Source of the DNA: Anaeramoeba flamelloides | Lineage: Eukaryota; Metamonada; Anaeramoebidae | Direction: 5' to 3' | Assembly: GCA_027625915.1 (NCBI GenBank) | Contig: JANTQA010000051.1 | Location: 5,766,501 to 5,830,500 of the forward strand | Length of the DNA stretch: 64,000 bases | Part shown: positions 9,807-20,157 of the stretch, piece by piece | Layout of the letters: each line of letters starts with the position of its first letter | Numbering within the stretch: the first letter of the stretch is position 1 | Notes under the pieces: generated by a model | What the model saw: the letters and a program-made list of their open reading frames with translations, nothing else | Told to the model about the DNA's origin: nothing | Databases searched by the model: none | Made by a program: the position numbers and the translations under genes

Positions 9807-12800
9807 TTATAAATGTTTACAATTATAACAAACCGAATTGGGACTATTAGAATATTGTTTCAATGTAAGTACGATTGTATTGGCACAAAACATGTTATTA
9901 CAGATGGAATATCTATTTGTAAGTTTTTTTTCATCATCGTTAAATTCATTGATTTTAATTTTTTTAAGGTCTGTTTGTTGCCTTGATAATTTTAATTTTT
10001 TACAAAAGTGGTTACATTTATGCCTGCTTTTAAAAAGCTGTTCAAAGGTTTTGAAATTTTTTTTATTTTTCTTTTGATTATTATTATTATGATTAGTTGG
10101 TTTTTCAAAATGATCCTTTGTGATAATCTTTGGTGAAGAATAAATGCCACCCCTGTAATGTGAAGTTAAATAATACCCTTTTTTAGTTTTGATGATCATG
10201 CTTCTATCGGATCTAGCAAAGGCATAATGCTCAAAGGCATTCAATTCAGCCATTTTCTCTTTATATTCTCCCCTTCCATGTGAATTTGGCAAAAGCAATC
10301 TTGTATTTTCAAATGCTCCACCATCTTCTTTAAACGGCTCTGCGATTAAAATGTAATTATAATGCGGACTTTTTAAGTTATTAAATTGAATCATCATTTT
10401 ATTTAAATAATCAATCGAATATTTAGAATTCAATTTGTTCCATTCGTTGCTATATTCAATCACACTGGCATGGTTTAATATATTTGATTTATATCTATTC
10501 AATTGTTCCTTTATCGAAAGATTTTTATAGGCTACATTGATCTTCGCAATTAACTGTTTACCATTTTCCAGTTGTAACAAAAACACATCATTAGTTTTCG
10601 TTCTTTGGTAACAATAGGGCAAAATACCCACTTTTATTTCCTTTTTTTGACATTGTAATGTTTTGGAGTTGTGTTTTCCACCATCATATTGATAATAAAA
10701 ACAATTAGCCTTTTCAAAACGGTAAATGGGCTTAAGAGTATTTATATGATTGAAATCATGGAAAATATCACAATAATGATATTGATAATAATTATAAGCT
10801 CTTTCAAAGATTTTATTTTTTTTGAATATTTTATCATACTTTGAAGAGGGTGTTTGATTACTATGGTTATTGTTAGGAATATAATTTGGATCTATTTGAT
10901 CAGATATATATTCAAAAATTTCATTCCATAAATCAGTAAAGAGATTATTAAATAATCCATTATTTTTATTTAGGTTTTGATCATTTAGCCCTTGATTTTT
11001 ATTAATATTATCTTTCGTTTCCATTTCATTCTTTCCATTTTTCTTCCTTGGTTCTTCTTTGTTGTTATTGTTCATGTCACTATTATTTTTGTTATTATTG
11101 TCATAATAATTACGATAATGGATTGGACTCCTCTTTCCATGATTAAATATTTTTTCAATTCCAAAAAAAAAATTTCCATTTACCTCTTCATCTTCATTTT
11201 CTTTTTCTTTTTCTTTTTCTTTTTCTTTTTCAATTTCTTCTTCTTTTTCATCTTCATTTTCTTTTTCGTCTTCATTTTCTTTTTCAATTTCTTTTTCTTT
11301 TTCTTTTTCTTTTTCTTTTTCTTTTTCATTCTCATTTTCTTTTTCTTTTTCATTTTCTTTTTCATAAACATTTGTATTTTTCTTTGCTTTTTCATCAACA
11401 TTTTCTTTTTCTTTTTCCTTTTTCTTATCTGAAAGTTCAATAATATAATATCTAATATTTTTTTTTCTCAAAACTTTAAGGTCTTCAAGGCCGCTTTTTG
11501 ACAAAGAAACATTTTTGTCTCCGGTTTCACAAAAATGTAAAATTGTTAATAATTTACCATTTTCCCAAGAAGAATCTTTCGTTACTTGTATAGCGTCTTG
11601 AAGATTAAAGTGTTTATTTTTTTTATATGTCCTTGTAACCCATTCATCAGATGAAAAATTTTTACGAAAAATTTTTGCATTTGGTATCATTCTGGAAGTA
11701 TAATTAATAAAAGCAAAGTCTATTGACACCGGTGAGTCTTTTAAAATCTGATTGATTTGGTACATTTTGTCGGTTATGTGTTTCTTTAAATTGGGGAAAG
11801 TGTTCAAAGACGAATTAACAAGGAAACAAATTTTATGAACAAATAATGATCCATCAATATGTCGTATATAACATTTTTTTTCATTCCTTTCATTCCCATT
11901 TCTTGAATAAATTCGATTTTGATTATTATGAAATGTTTGAACAATCTCCCGAGGGATAAGATCCTTGTCCTTATCTGGATTATTAATATCATAGTTCTCA
12001 CGAGCCAAATTTCCAGGTACAGTATCTTTTCTATTCACCACTTGGGATTGAAAAATAAGATAATTCCCCATATTGTTGTATAGCTTCTCTATTTTTTGAA
12101 GTTTTTTAATTAGGTACCCTATTTCATTCCTTTTTTGTGAAATGTGTTCTGCTTTTTTTTCCTCGTCAAAGATCTCCCTTGGGTCAGCTTCAATTCTGAG
12201 GTTTTGATCTTGTAGTTTGTTGTATTTTGGATCTATTTCACCAGTTTTCTCATTTTTTGACTTTGTGTCCTTATTTAAATCGTCACCTATTTCTTTTTGC
12301 TTCGAGTTTTTCATGTTCCCACTTGCACTATTTGTATGCATAGTGCCTTTGGTACCAGCAGTTGCCTTCTTTGATTTTTGTTCTAGATGTGTAGACTGTA
12401 TTTTTGATTCTAGGTGTACCTTTACTGTCTCAGATTGTGTACTGTTTTTATTGGATTCATTTTCGCTTTGTTTGTTTTTGCTTTGTAAATGCCCATTCTT
12501 TTGATCTTTTGAATTGTTGTCAGAATTTTCTTGTTGGTTCTGATGCTTGCTTACAATCACCCCTCCTTTATTCTTTTTACCACTATTTTGGCAATAATGC
12601 TTATTTGGTCTGATTGATTCTTTTTCTTTCTTGCCAACATTCCCATCATTCTCACCTGTTTTTTTTTTGAGTTGAAAATCTTCATCTGTTTTATCCTCAA
12701 TGATTCTTATGACATCAATCAGTCTTCTTGATTCGTTTAGAAACTTCATCACAGGATCCTTTAATGAAAACTTTTGCTTGAGTGTTTGTCTTAATTTCTG

Positions 12801-13268
12801 GAGTGTATAATTATTCCCTATTTTGACTCCTTTCATTTGAGACAGAAATCCCATCCCTCGCGTGGTCAATCTTTTTGTTAAAATCTTCTCTTCGGTTAGA
12901 AGATGATACTTGTTCTCATTGACTTTTGTTTTGGCGCTCTCATCTAACAAGATCCAAAGATCTAGATCTGTATTATTTTTCGCATTCACCAAATAAAAAG
13001 ACTTTTCTTGTATTTTGTCTTGGTTCTTCGGGTCAATACGAAAGGGTAAACCAACAATAAAATGTCCTAAATTTTGAATATGTTCTGAGATCCTTATAAG
13101 TGTTTTTGGTTCCTCAGTGTCATTTTCAAATGCACTCTGAATTTTTTCAGCGGTGATTGGAGTAGCCATTTTAACTATGCTTGTTTTGTTGCTTTGTTTT
13201 TTTTTCCAAAGAATGTCAACAGGGAACTGTTTAATCTTTGAGTCAACTGGTATTTTGGTTTCACTCAT
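9807..13268 (-). CDS. VWA-like / alpha-kinase-like protein, probable pseudokinase
   Basis: Single-exon, 1153-residue protein with ATG at 13268. Residues 1-190 are a compact N-terminal region I do not recognise. Residues 200-350 are a Lys/Asn/Ser/Gln-rich linker. Residues about 475-612 resemble a von Willebrand A fold (KICFLVNSSLN opening strand, final strand IRYYIIEL), but the MIDAS Asp is replaced by Asn. Residues 613-705 are a Lys/Glu/Asn tract. Residues about 848-1090 resemble an alpha-kinase: Lys909 in LIAKINVAY, then NAFEHYAFARSDRSMII, and the zinc-type signature HKCNHFC (His1083, Cys1085, Cys1089). The family's 'DxQG' catalytic segment reads KTKKGYY here, and the Gly-rich GxGNxG loop is replaced by an Asn/Lys tract, so catalysis looks unlikely. 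VWA plus alpha-kinase is the architecture of Dictyostelium VwkA. The last 35 residues hold two Cys pairs (CNNMFC, CYNC), possibly a further metal site. The domain call is by eye; the upstream half remains unassigned. Confidence 0.6.
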   Translation of the reverse strand: MSETKIPVDSKIKQFPVDILWKKKQSNKTSIVKMATPITAEKIQSAFENDTEEPKTLIRISEHIQNLGHFIVGLPFRIDPKNQDKIQEKSFYLVNAKNNTDLDLWILLDESAKTKVNENKYHLLTEEKILTKRLTTRGMGFLSQMKGVKIGNNYTLQKLRQTLKQKFSLKDPVMKFLNESRRLIDVIRIIEDKTDEDFQLKKKTGENDGNVGKKEKESIRPNKHYCQNSGKKNKGGVIVSKHQNQQENSDNNSKDQKNGHLQSKNKQSENESNKNSTQSETVKVHLESKIQSTHLEQKSKKATAGTKGTMHTNSASGNMKNSKQKEIGDDLNKDTKSKNEKTGEIDPKYNKLQDQNLRIEADPREIFDEEKKAEHISQKRNEIGYLIKKLQKIEKLYNNMGNYLIFQSQVVNRKDTVPGNLARENYDINNPDKDKDLIPREIVQTFHNNQNRIYSRNGNERNEKKCYIRHIDGSLFVHKICFLVNSSLNTFPNLKKHITDKMYQINQILKDSPVSIDFAFINYTSRMIPNAKIFRKNFSSDEWVTRTYKKNKHFNLQDAIQVTKDSSWENGKLLTILHFCETGDKNVSLSKSGLEDLKVLRKKNIRYYIIELSDKKKEKEKENVDEKAKKNTNVYEKENEKEKENENEKEKEKEKEKEKEIEKENEDEKENEDEKEEEIEKEKEKEKEKENEDEEVNGNFFFGIEKIFNHGKRSPIHYRNYYDNNNKNNSDMNNNNKEEPRKKNGKNEMETKDNINKNQGLNDQNLNKNNGLFNNLFTDLWNEIFEYISDQIDPNYIPNNNHSNQTPSSKYDKIFKKNKIFERAYNYYQYHYCDIFHDFNHINTLKPIYRFEKANCFYYQYDGGKHNSKTLQCQKKEIKVGILPYCYQRTKTNDVFLLQLENGKQLIAKINVAYKNLSIKEQLNRYKSNILNHASVIEYSNEWNKLNSKYSIDYLNKMMIQFNNLKSPHYNYILIAEPFKEDGGAFENTRLLLPNSHGRGEYKEKMAELNAFEHYAFARSDRSMIIKTKKGYYLTSHYRGGIYSSPKIITKDHFEKPTNHNNNNQKKNKKNFKTFEQLFKSRHKCNHFCKKLKLSRQQTDLKKIKINEFNDDEKKLTNRYSICNNMFCANTIVLTLKQYSNSPNSVCYNCKHL

Positions 13269-15932
13269 TCTGTAAGTTGTTTAGTTGTTCTCTTAACTTG
13301 ATAATTTTTTATTATTTCCAAAAATAATCAGTTACACTTTAAGAAAAAAAATGAGATATAAAAAAATCGTCAAGTTAAAAAAAGATAAAATAATTTAAGT
13401 AATCGAAAGACACAAAATAATTCAATTGAAACCACTTGAAAATAATGTTATTAACTTTAATTTTGAATTTAAAAGATAATTTCTAACGATCACTTATTAA
13501 TTAATAGATCATTCTTCGATGATAACAAATAAAAATTTTAAAAATCTGTAATTGGTGGTATTCTCGTCTTTCAAATTTTGTATACTTTGCCAATTATCAA
13601 AAAATTCTGATCAACTAAGAAAGTCATAAAAGAATTTTTTTTACTGAGATCAATTTTTTTTTTCCATTTTTTTAAAAAAAGAAAACTATAAAGGGAGTAA
13701 GTACATTTTTCAAATTTGTTGTGCCACCATTTATGTGAAACTTAATTCTTCAAATCATTTCAATAGCCAAATACATTGATATTTTAATAAATTCTAGAGT
13801 CGAATATATCCCTAGTATAAGATATTTACATACCAAAAACAAGACGGAAATCAAAAAAATGAAAAAATTGATCAAAAAAAAATAAATAAAGAGTATTTAT
13901 TTCTTGATCTTATCTATAACATTTAACACACTTACTTATTCTTTATTTGGTTTTATTTTTCATTCTTTATGAAAATAATTTTGTTTAGAAAATGTTTGAT
14001 AAATAAATTACTTTTTTTATTTCTTCAGAATTTTCAAAATGAATTTAAAAATCCTATTTTCATTAAATTCATCTAATTCTAGTTTTGGTTTAGAAAATCA
14101 GAGATTTTAAATTTTTCTTGAGTATATAAATTTATTGGACAAATCCATTTGATTTTATTATTATTTATTTTTCATTAAAATGAAACTCAAAAATATTTCT
14201 GAATTCTGATAAAAATTTTTTCTTGAATTTTTCAATATTTTTGATTTGAATCTTTTGTAACTGTTTTTTTCCTTGAATTAAACCCTTTATTTAATTTTTG
14301 AAATAGTATTCTTGGTTTTGACTTTGTTTGATAAAAATATTTGAAAAAAGAATTTTGAAAGCAATTTTGTAAAAAAAAGTTTTGTAAAATACCAATAAAT
14401 AGTAATGGGGTGGGAAATTCAAGGAAAAAAAATAGTTTGTATTCATACAAACTAAGAAGATAAAGAAAACCAATCTTCAAAAATAGGCTTTTATCGATTT
14501 TTTTTTTTTTTTTGATTTCAACAAATTTATTTGGAAGAGGTGATCTTTTGTGTTTGGTTTTCTAAAAGAAAATATTTGTTTTGAATACACACCTTTTGGG
14601 GTATATTTTTTTGTTTTACTGTTTGATTAATTTCAATCATTCTAATAAACACATCTCAAGATCCAAAACCAAATTTAATAAAATCAAAATTTTAATCAAA
14701 AAAAAATGTTCAAAAAATAGAAAAATTCAAGATTCAACTCTGAAATACTTTGAGGTTCGGACTCTTTACACGAATAGACTAGCGAATGGGATTTTGGTTT
14801 CAAAGTTTCAATATCTGATGACACATTAAAAAATAAGTTTTAATAGTAATGTTCACACAATTAAAATTTTTCAAAAAGTTAAAAATGTACTTACTTCCTT
14901 TAATTCATTTTATTTCTATCATACTATAAAAAGTTTTTACACCTTTTATTACCATTTTGATCATTATTTTACTATTTAAAGTCTTTTTTACCACAAATAT
15001 TAATATAAATGTTTTTTTTCTTTTTTTGAGATAAAAATTTTGGTTAACCAAAAAAAAAAATTGATAAATTTAACGGATTAATAAAAAAAATAATTTTCTT
15101 TTTAAGAATCATAGTAATAATAATTCAAGTTTTTATTCATTTATAAATTTAGCCAATAAATTTTTTTTTTTTTTTATAAGATGAAATTCGATTTTTCAAA
15201 ATAAAATTTTCTTGAAGATATTTTGGAATTAGTTAATTTTATCTTCAAAATTCAAAAATCATTTTTTTTCGGCGAAAATTGATTTGAATTGTTATAGACT
15301 TCTTGTGAATAAGACCAAACAATTTGTTAAAAAGATTTTTCAAAATTAAAAATTATTTTGCAATTTTTTATTATTTTTTGAAAATCAGAAAATGACTTTT
15401 TTAAAACCTTAAAGAAAAAAATTTTTTTTTGTTGATAGATCTCAATTTAATTGATAAATTTTGGTTATTTTTCGACACAATATTCCTTTATTTAATCATC
15501 TATACCGCAATTAGTTATATTGATAAAAATTTGAATTGAAATATTAATCAAAGAAAAGGAACCAAATCAAAAATTTGCTTAATAAATCAATACTTTCCAA
15601 CATTTAACCAAAAATATAATTTCCCATTTTCAAGAATTAAGTTTAATATTAAACAAAATAATATATTACTTTTTTTTCGTTTTATATTAGTAAAACATGC
15701 ACATTTTAAATTTAAAAAAAGAGACTCAAATCAATAAATTGTTCAAATGAAGTTAACTTATCCATTTCATAAGTCGAAACACAAATAATAAAAAAAAATT
15801 TTTGAATATTTTTACAAGATTCTATTTTATTTTCAAAAATGACTACTCCCTTAAGTCGCGATTTTTGTTTGATGCTATAATTGTTTTTGCTTTTTTGGGA
15901 AAGTTAAAAAACTTTCATTTGATTTGTGATTA

Positions 15933-16262
15933 CATGCACAAAAAGTGTTATCTTAATATTTTAAGTTTTTTTACTAAATAGTGATTTTTCCAAAAACTAT
16001 ATAACTTTTCCTATACTCTCTGATGGGGAAGGTTTTTTATCAGCAGACTTGTGTTTGAAAAAGAAATCAAAAAACAAAACAGTCACAAACATTTTTATTA
16101 GAACATTAAATTATTTTCGATTTTTGAATTTCTTTTTCAAACACAAGTCTGCTGATAAAAAACCTTCCCCATCAGAGAGTATAGGAAAAGTTATATAGTT
16201 TTTGGAAAAATCACTATTTAGTAAAAAAACTTAAAATATTAAGATAACACTTTTTGTGCATG
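15933..16262. repeat. 135-nt perfect inverted repeat (long hairpin)
   Basis: Positions 15933-16067 are the exact reverse complement of 16128-16262, checked base by base, with a 60-nt spacer whose outer few bases also nearly pair. The arms begin CATGCACAAAAAGTG and include GGGGAAGG and CAGCAGACTTGTG, so they are less AT-rich than the surroundings. A transcript would fold into a long uninterrupted duplex. This may be a very young foldback element or a hairpin-RNA source; no coding frame is present. Confidence 0.9.
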
Positions 16263-16689
16263 TGATTGAAGAAAAAGACTCTCAAAGTAAAAAATCACAG
16301 CTAAATGCTTTCTAAGTGGGTAGAATTGGATTTACCAACGAATTTGTCTATTTTTTTTTAATAATTTTCATTTGAATAAATACCTTGTTATCTCCTTTTT
16401 GAAGATCATCTAGAATTTTAAATCACTCGTTGTGTTTCACTTGGGGTAAAAACTTTAAAAAAGATTCATAGAGAAGAAGATTATTAACATTAATAGGTGA
16501 TAATATTTTCCTTTCTTATTCCTTCCCAATTGTTAAATTGACCAGGGTTTCTTAAATAATTGAATACAGAACACCCCCAACCAGACTTGAATAACTTTGA
16601 CATAAAGTGTGTTCATGAAATTTTTATTCTCTTTCTTAGACACTACTTATGTGATTAGAAACCATATAGCTAAAATTTTCACTTTTTTT

Positions 16690-18165
16690 TTTATTTTGAA
16701 GGAAGGAAATTAATTTCCTCTTACAGGGGTTAGGTTTTCCAGAATTTGAAAGAATGGAGATAAATCATCGATTTTATTCAATTCTTTTGAATTCTTGAAA
16801 GCCGCCGTTAGGTTTTTTTAAATTTTAGAAATTAAAAAAAATTTATTTAATTTTCTTCTTATTTCAAAAAATAAAAAAAAAACGATGTCACTCTACGACA
16901 CTTTAATTTTTTTTTTTTTTTTTTAATTTAAGAAATAAACTGAAAATTTATTAAATTTTCGGTTTATTTTTGAAATTAAAAAAAAAAACCTAGGGACTCT
17001 CCGTTAATATGGTAATTTCCAGGATTTAAAAGAATTGAGTAAAATCAATAGATTTTTCTCATTTCCTTTGAACCCTGGAAAAATTAATGTTAGGTTTTCT
17101 TGAGTTTTCTGATTATTTGTTACAGTCATTTTCACTTTTAAGGCACAAACTTTCAACGAAATTTAAGGCACAAAAGACTCACAAATTAAGGCACAAAATT
17201 TTTGGAATTATTTTTTTTTACTATTTATTTTACTAGAATCTGAATTTTGTGCCTTAATTTGAGATTTTTATTGTACCTCAAATTTCGTTAAAAGTTTTTA
17301 CCTTAAAGATAGTACTAACTGTGCCAACAGAAATCCTCAAGAAAACTAAGATTAGATTTTTTTTACTTTTAGAAATTAAAATAATTTTTTTATGTATATT
17401 TCAATTTATTTCTCTAATTAAAAAAAAATGTAGTTATCTTTTCCAGAATTTAAAAGAAGTGAGTTAAATCTTTAATATAACTCTAGTCTTTTGAATTCTG
17501 GAAAACCTAGGCACTCTACCTCACTTGGTGGAACTCTACTACACTTCCTTAATTTCTAAATTTTTGTTTAGAAATTTTAATAAAGAATCATAATTTTCTT
17601 TATCATTAACTAATGATAGGATAAATAATTGGTCTTTTTTTTGAAAAATAACAAAGATATTATTATGATTATTTTTGTTTATTTGAATTAATTTTTTAAT
17701 CTTAAAATTTTCAATTTTTATAATAGTATGGGCAATTTCATAATAAAAAATACTGGTATCTTCTCAATTTACAGATTATGGTATTTTAAACATAGATTGT
17801 ACTATTTTGTTTATATTTTATTCTTAACATAAAGGTAAGAATATCTATTTAAATAATTTGTGAGGTTTCATAATTTTAGAATTGGAATTTGAACCTTTCC
17901 ATTTTAAATATTTTTTGTCGTTGATTTTTTTTAATTTAAGAAATCAATAATTTTTAAATATTCTTGAACTTTCCATCCAGAAAAATTTATTATCAATATT
18001 TGACACAAATTGTTTTCGATTCATTTCTAATAATTTTAAGGTGTCTATTCCCCAATTAATATTTTCACTATCTTTCTTTGAAAACTTTAAAAAACAAAAT
18101 TATTTTATAATTTTTTGAAAGAAAGAAATTAATAATTTATGTCTTTATTCTTATTTGCTGTTGAG
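16690..18165 (-). mobile_element. LINE remnant, copy A (3' part)
   Basis: Minus-strand 3' fragment of the same non-LTR retrotransposon family as 39412-40690 and 56030-57380. Its 3' end (low coordinates) carries an A-rich tail on the minus strand and the conserved terminal block (GAAATTAATTTCC, GTTAGGTTTTC). The C-terminal reading DQLFILSLVNDKENYDSLL can be seen on the minus strand near 17550-17640; copy B reads DSLFILSLVNDQEIYDSLL in the same place. The untranslated tail is built of short palindromic modules (CCAGAATTTAAAAGAA paired with TTCTTTTGAATTCTGG). A foldback MITE (17121-17323) is inserted in it. The copy is 5'-truncated and non-functional. Confidence 0.7.
17121..17323. mobile_element. 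Foldback MITE (TACAGTCAG family), copy 1
   Basis: A ~200-bp palindromic element whose two halves are reverse complements. Hallmarks are TACAGTCA at the left end, AAGGCACAAACTTTCAACG, AAATTTAAGGCAC and AATTAAGGCACAAAATTT, mirrored on the right. It is inserted in the LINE tail, so it post-dates that LINE copy. The right end is mutated (AACTGTG). TA-ended CAGT termini suggest mobilisation by a Tc1/mariner-type transposase. Confidence 0.85.
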
Positions 18166-18519
18166 CATCCAAAATAATTGTTGAAAAATAATTTTTTAAT
18201 TGTTTTCAACAATAAAAAAAAATACCAAACAAAAAGTAAAGTTTATTTGTTTAATCCACTTTCGAGTATGTTACATGGTTTACTATTTATTATTATCTCA
18301 GCATTCTATTGTGGAATCTTTATTTTATGTTGGATGAAAAAAAATTAATAAATTATTTCTTAAGAAGAAGCACTTTATTTAATAAAAAAACAAACAATCA
18401 AAAAAAAACTAAAAATATCATTATCTGATCAAATTTTATATTTATAAAAAAGCTAAAGGTTTAACTTTAGATAGTGAGCCTTTTCAATTAAATGAACTTT
18501 CTCTAAAATTTAAATCCGG

Positions 18520-18721
18520 TACAGTCAGTTTCACCTTTAAGGTACAAACTTTCAACGAAATTTAAGGCACAAAAAAATCTCTAATTGAGGCACAAAATTT
18601 GGAATTTTTTTTTTTTTACAATTTATTTTACTAGAATTTGAATTTTGTACTTTAATTTGAGATTTTTTTTGTGCCTTAAATTTCGTTGAAAGTTTGTGCC
18701 TTAAAAGTGAAACTGACTGTA
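18520..18721. mobile_element. Foldback MITE (TACAGTCAG family), copy 2
   Basis: Nearly intact palindromic copy: TACAGTCAGTTTCAC on the left and GTGAAACTGACTGTA on the right, with the internal AAATTTCGTTGAAAGTTTG arm. It lies between the LINE remnant and a dispersed repeat. It encodes nothing. Confidence 0.9.
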
Positions 18722-18748
18722 ATATGTATTAAACTTTTTATCTGCCAA

Positions 18749-19215
18749 AGATCCCCAGTTGTAATGCCAATGAAATTAAATGTATTTAAAAAGTTTGAAA
18801 GGATATTAGAAGAAAAAAAAATAAAAATAAAAAATATGGAAATAATTTTTGATTCATTTTAATGGTTTTTTTTTTCGATTTTTTTTGATACTTTATTCAT
18901 ATAAAAATTTTTTTTTCTTGCAAGATACATAATCACTTATTAGAAAAGGGTTATTTATAATTTTATTGACCGTGTGGAAATTATTATTGAGAAATCATAT
19001 AGATTTTTATTGAATCTTATTTTGATTTTCCTTTGAAGTTCAAAAACAATATTATTATTATTTTAATTGTTTTCATTAAGAGTTTTATACATTTTTAAGA
19101 AAATATATTGATTTATCAGATTTACTTTAAATTGGTAACATCTGTTCTTTGATTTACATTATTCTACTTATTTCTTATTTGTTCTCAAAGGTAAATTATT
19201 AAAATAAATTCAGAA
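18749..19215. repeat. Dispersed repeat, copy 2 (pair with 8501-9150)
   Basis: Aligns with 8501-9150 through CCCAGTTGTAATG, GATATTAGAAGAAAAA, TTGAGAAATCATAT, GAAGTTCAAAA and AAGAAAATATATTGATT. It lacks the MITE present in copy 1. It has no open coding frame and is unclassified. Confidence 0.7.
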
Positions 19216-20157
19216 ATTTCTAAAATAATTTTTGATCGTTAAGCTTTATTAAATAATATTATCTGTTATAAATCAAATTATAAAAAGTCAAGAATATGGA
19301 ATTAGTTAAAATTAATAAAAAAAAATTGTAAACATTCTTTATTTTATCTAGCTCAGACTATCAAACAAATAATTTCAATTAAAAACTGATTTTTTGAAAA
19401 CACTCCAAATTCTTTTATCATTGAAAAAAAATATTATATTTTTTTCAATAAATCAAATAAAAATATTTTTGATTATTTTAAAAATATTGATGAATTTTTA
19501 ATCAAAAATGTACATGACTATTGAATGGTAAGCCTATTGATAAAATAATTGTTCTCTGTAATATTAAAAAATTGTTTGTTATGAAAAATTATAAAATGAA
19601 AGTTTTTTACTTCATATTTGGGTGTAGAGGTAACCAATACTAAAATACCGTGAAAGAATAATATGTTCTTATTATTAAAACATTGGTGATATAAATTTTT
19701 ATACAAAATTTTTTAATAAATTTATTTTTTTTTTTTTTTGGTATTTGATTAATCTCGAGAATATCATAATTCACTATCTTGTTATTTACTGATAAATTCT
19801 AAAAAATATCTTTAATTTTTTCGTTCACTTTCCCTTTTTATGAATACTTGAACTGTTTCTTTAAAAACATTCCACGTGAAATAGTCTTTAGAAGAACAAC
19901 TAATTTTACAGAGTTTCTAAACACTTGACTTCATAAAATGCTATATTCAAAGTTTGAATATAAAAATTTCAAAAAGGAAAAACAAGGAAAATTTCCAACA
20001 TTTTTTCCAATTTATCAGTAATCTTTTAGTTAAACACTTTGGATTTACCCTTGCTCATTTAAACTAATTATAAACCCCCTGAGAAATCTTAAAGATGTTA
20101 CTTAATTCATATATTCTCAAAAAAAAACATTTTTCTTCATTTCATCCTTATCAACAA

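Larger units (their letters stand above)
13269..20157. other. Intergenic region rich in transposon remains
   Basis: About 6.9 kb between divergently transcribed genes (the alpha-kinase-like gene on minus, TRAPPC1 on plus), so it must contain both promoters. It holds a perfect long hairpin (15933-16262), a LINE copy (16690-18165), two foldback MITEs and one dispersed repeat copy. Between 13269 and 15900 I see only AT-rich sequence. A slightly GC-richer patch at 14730-14820 sits in a short frame that lacks an ATG and resembles nothing I know. Confidence 0.55.

Noticed and set aside
10992-11432. 146-residue plus-strand frame, almost all Phe and Ile
   Set aside because: It is the complement of the Lys/Glu tract of the minus-strand gene at 9807-13268 and has no independent coding character.
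14745-14815. Possible tRNA (GGTTCGGACTC looked like a T-arm)
   Set aside because: No acceptor stem or anticodon arm could be formed around it.
14581-14829. 82-residue plus-strand frame with a GC-richer end
   Set aside because: It starts at TTG, is mostly homopolymer-driven, matches no family and has no splice context I could justify.
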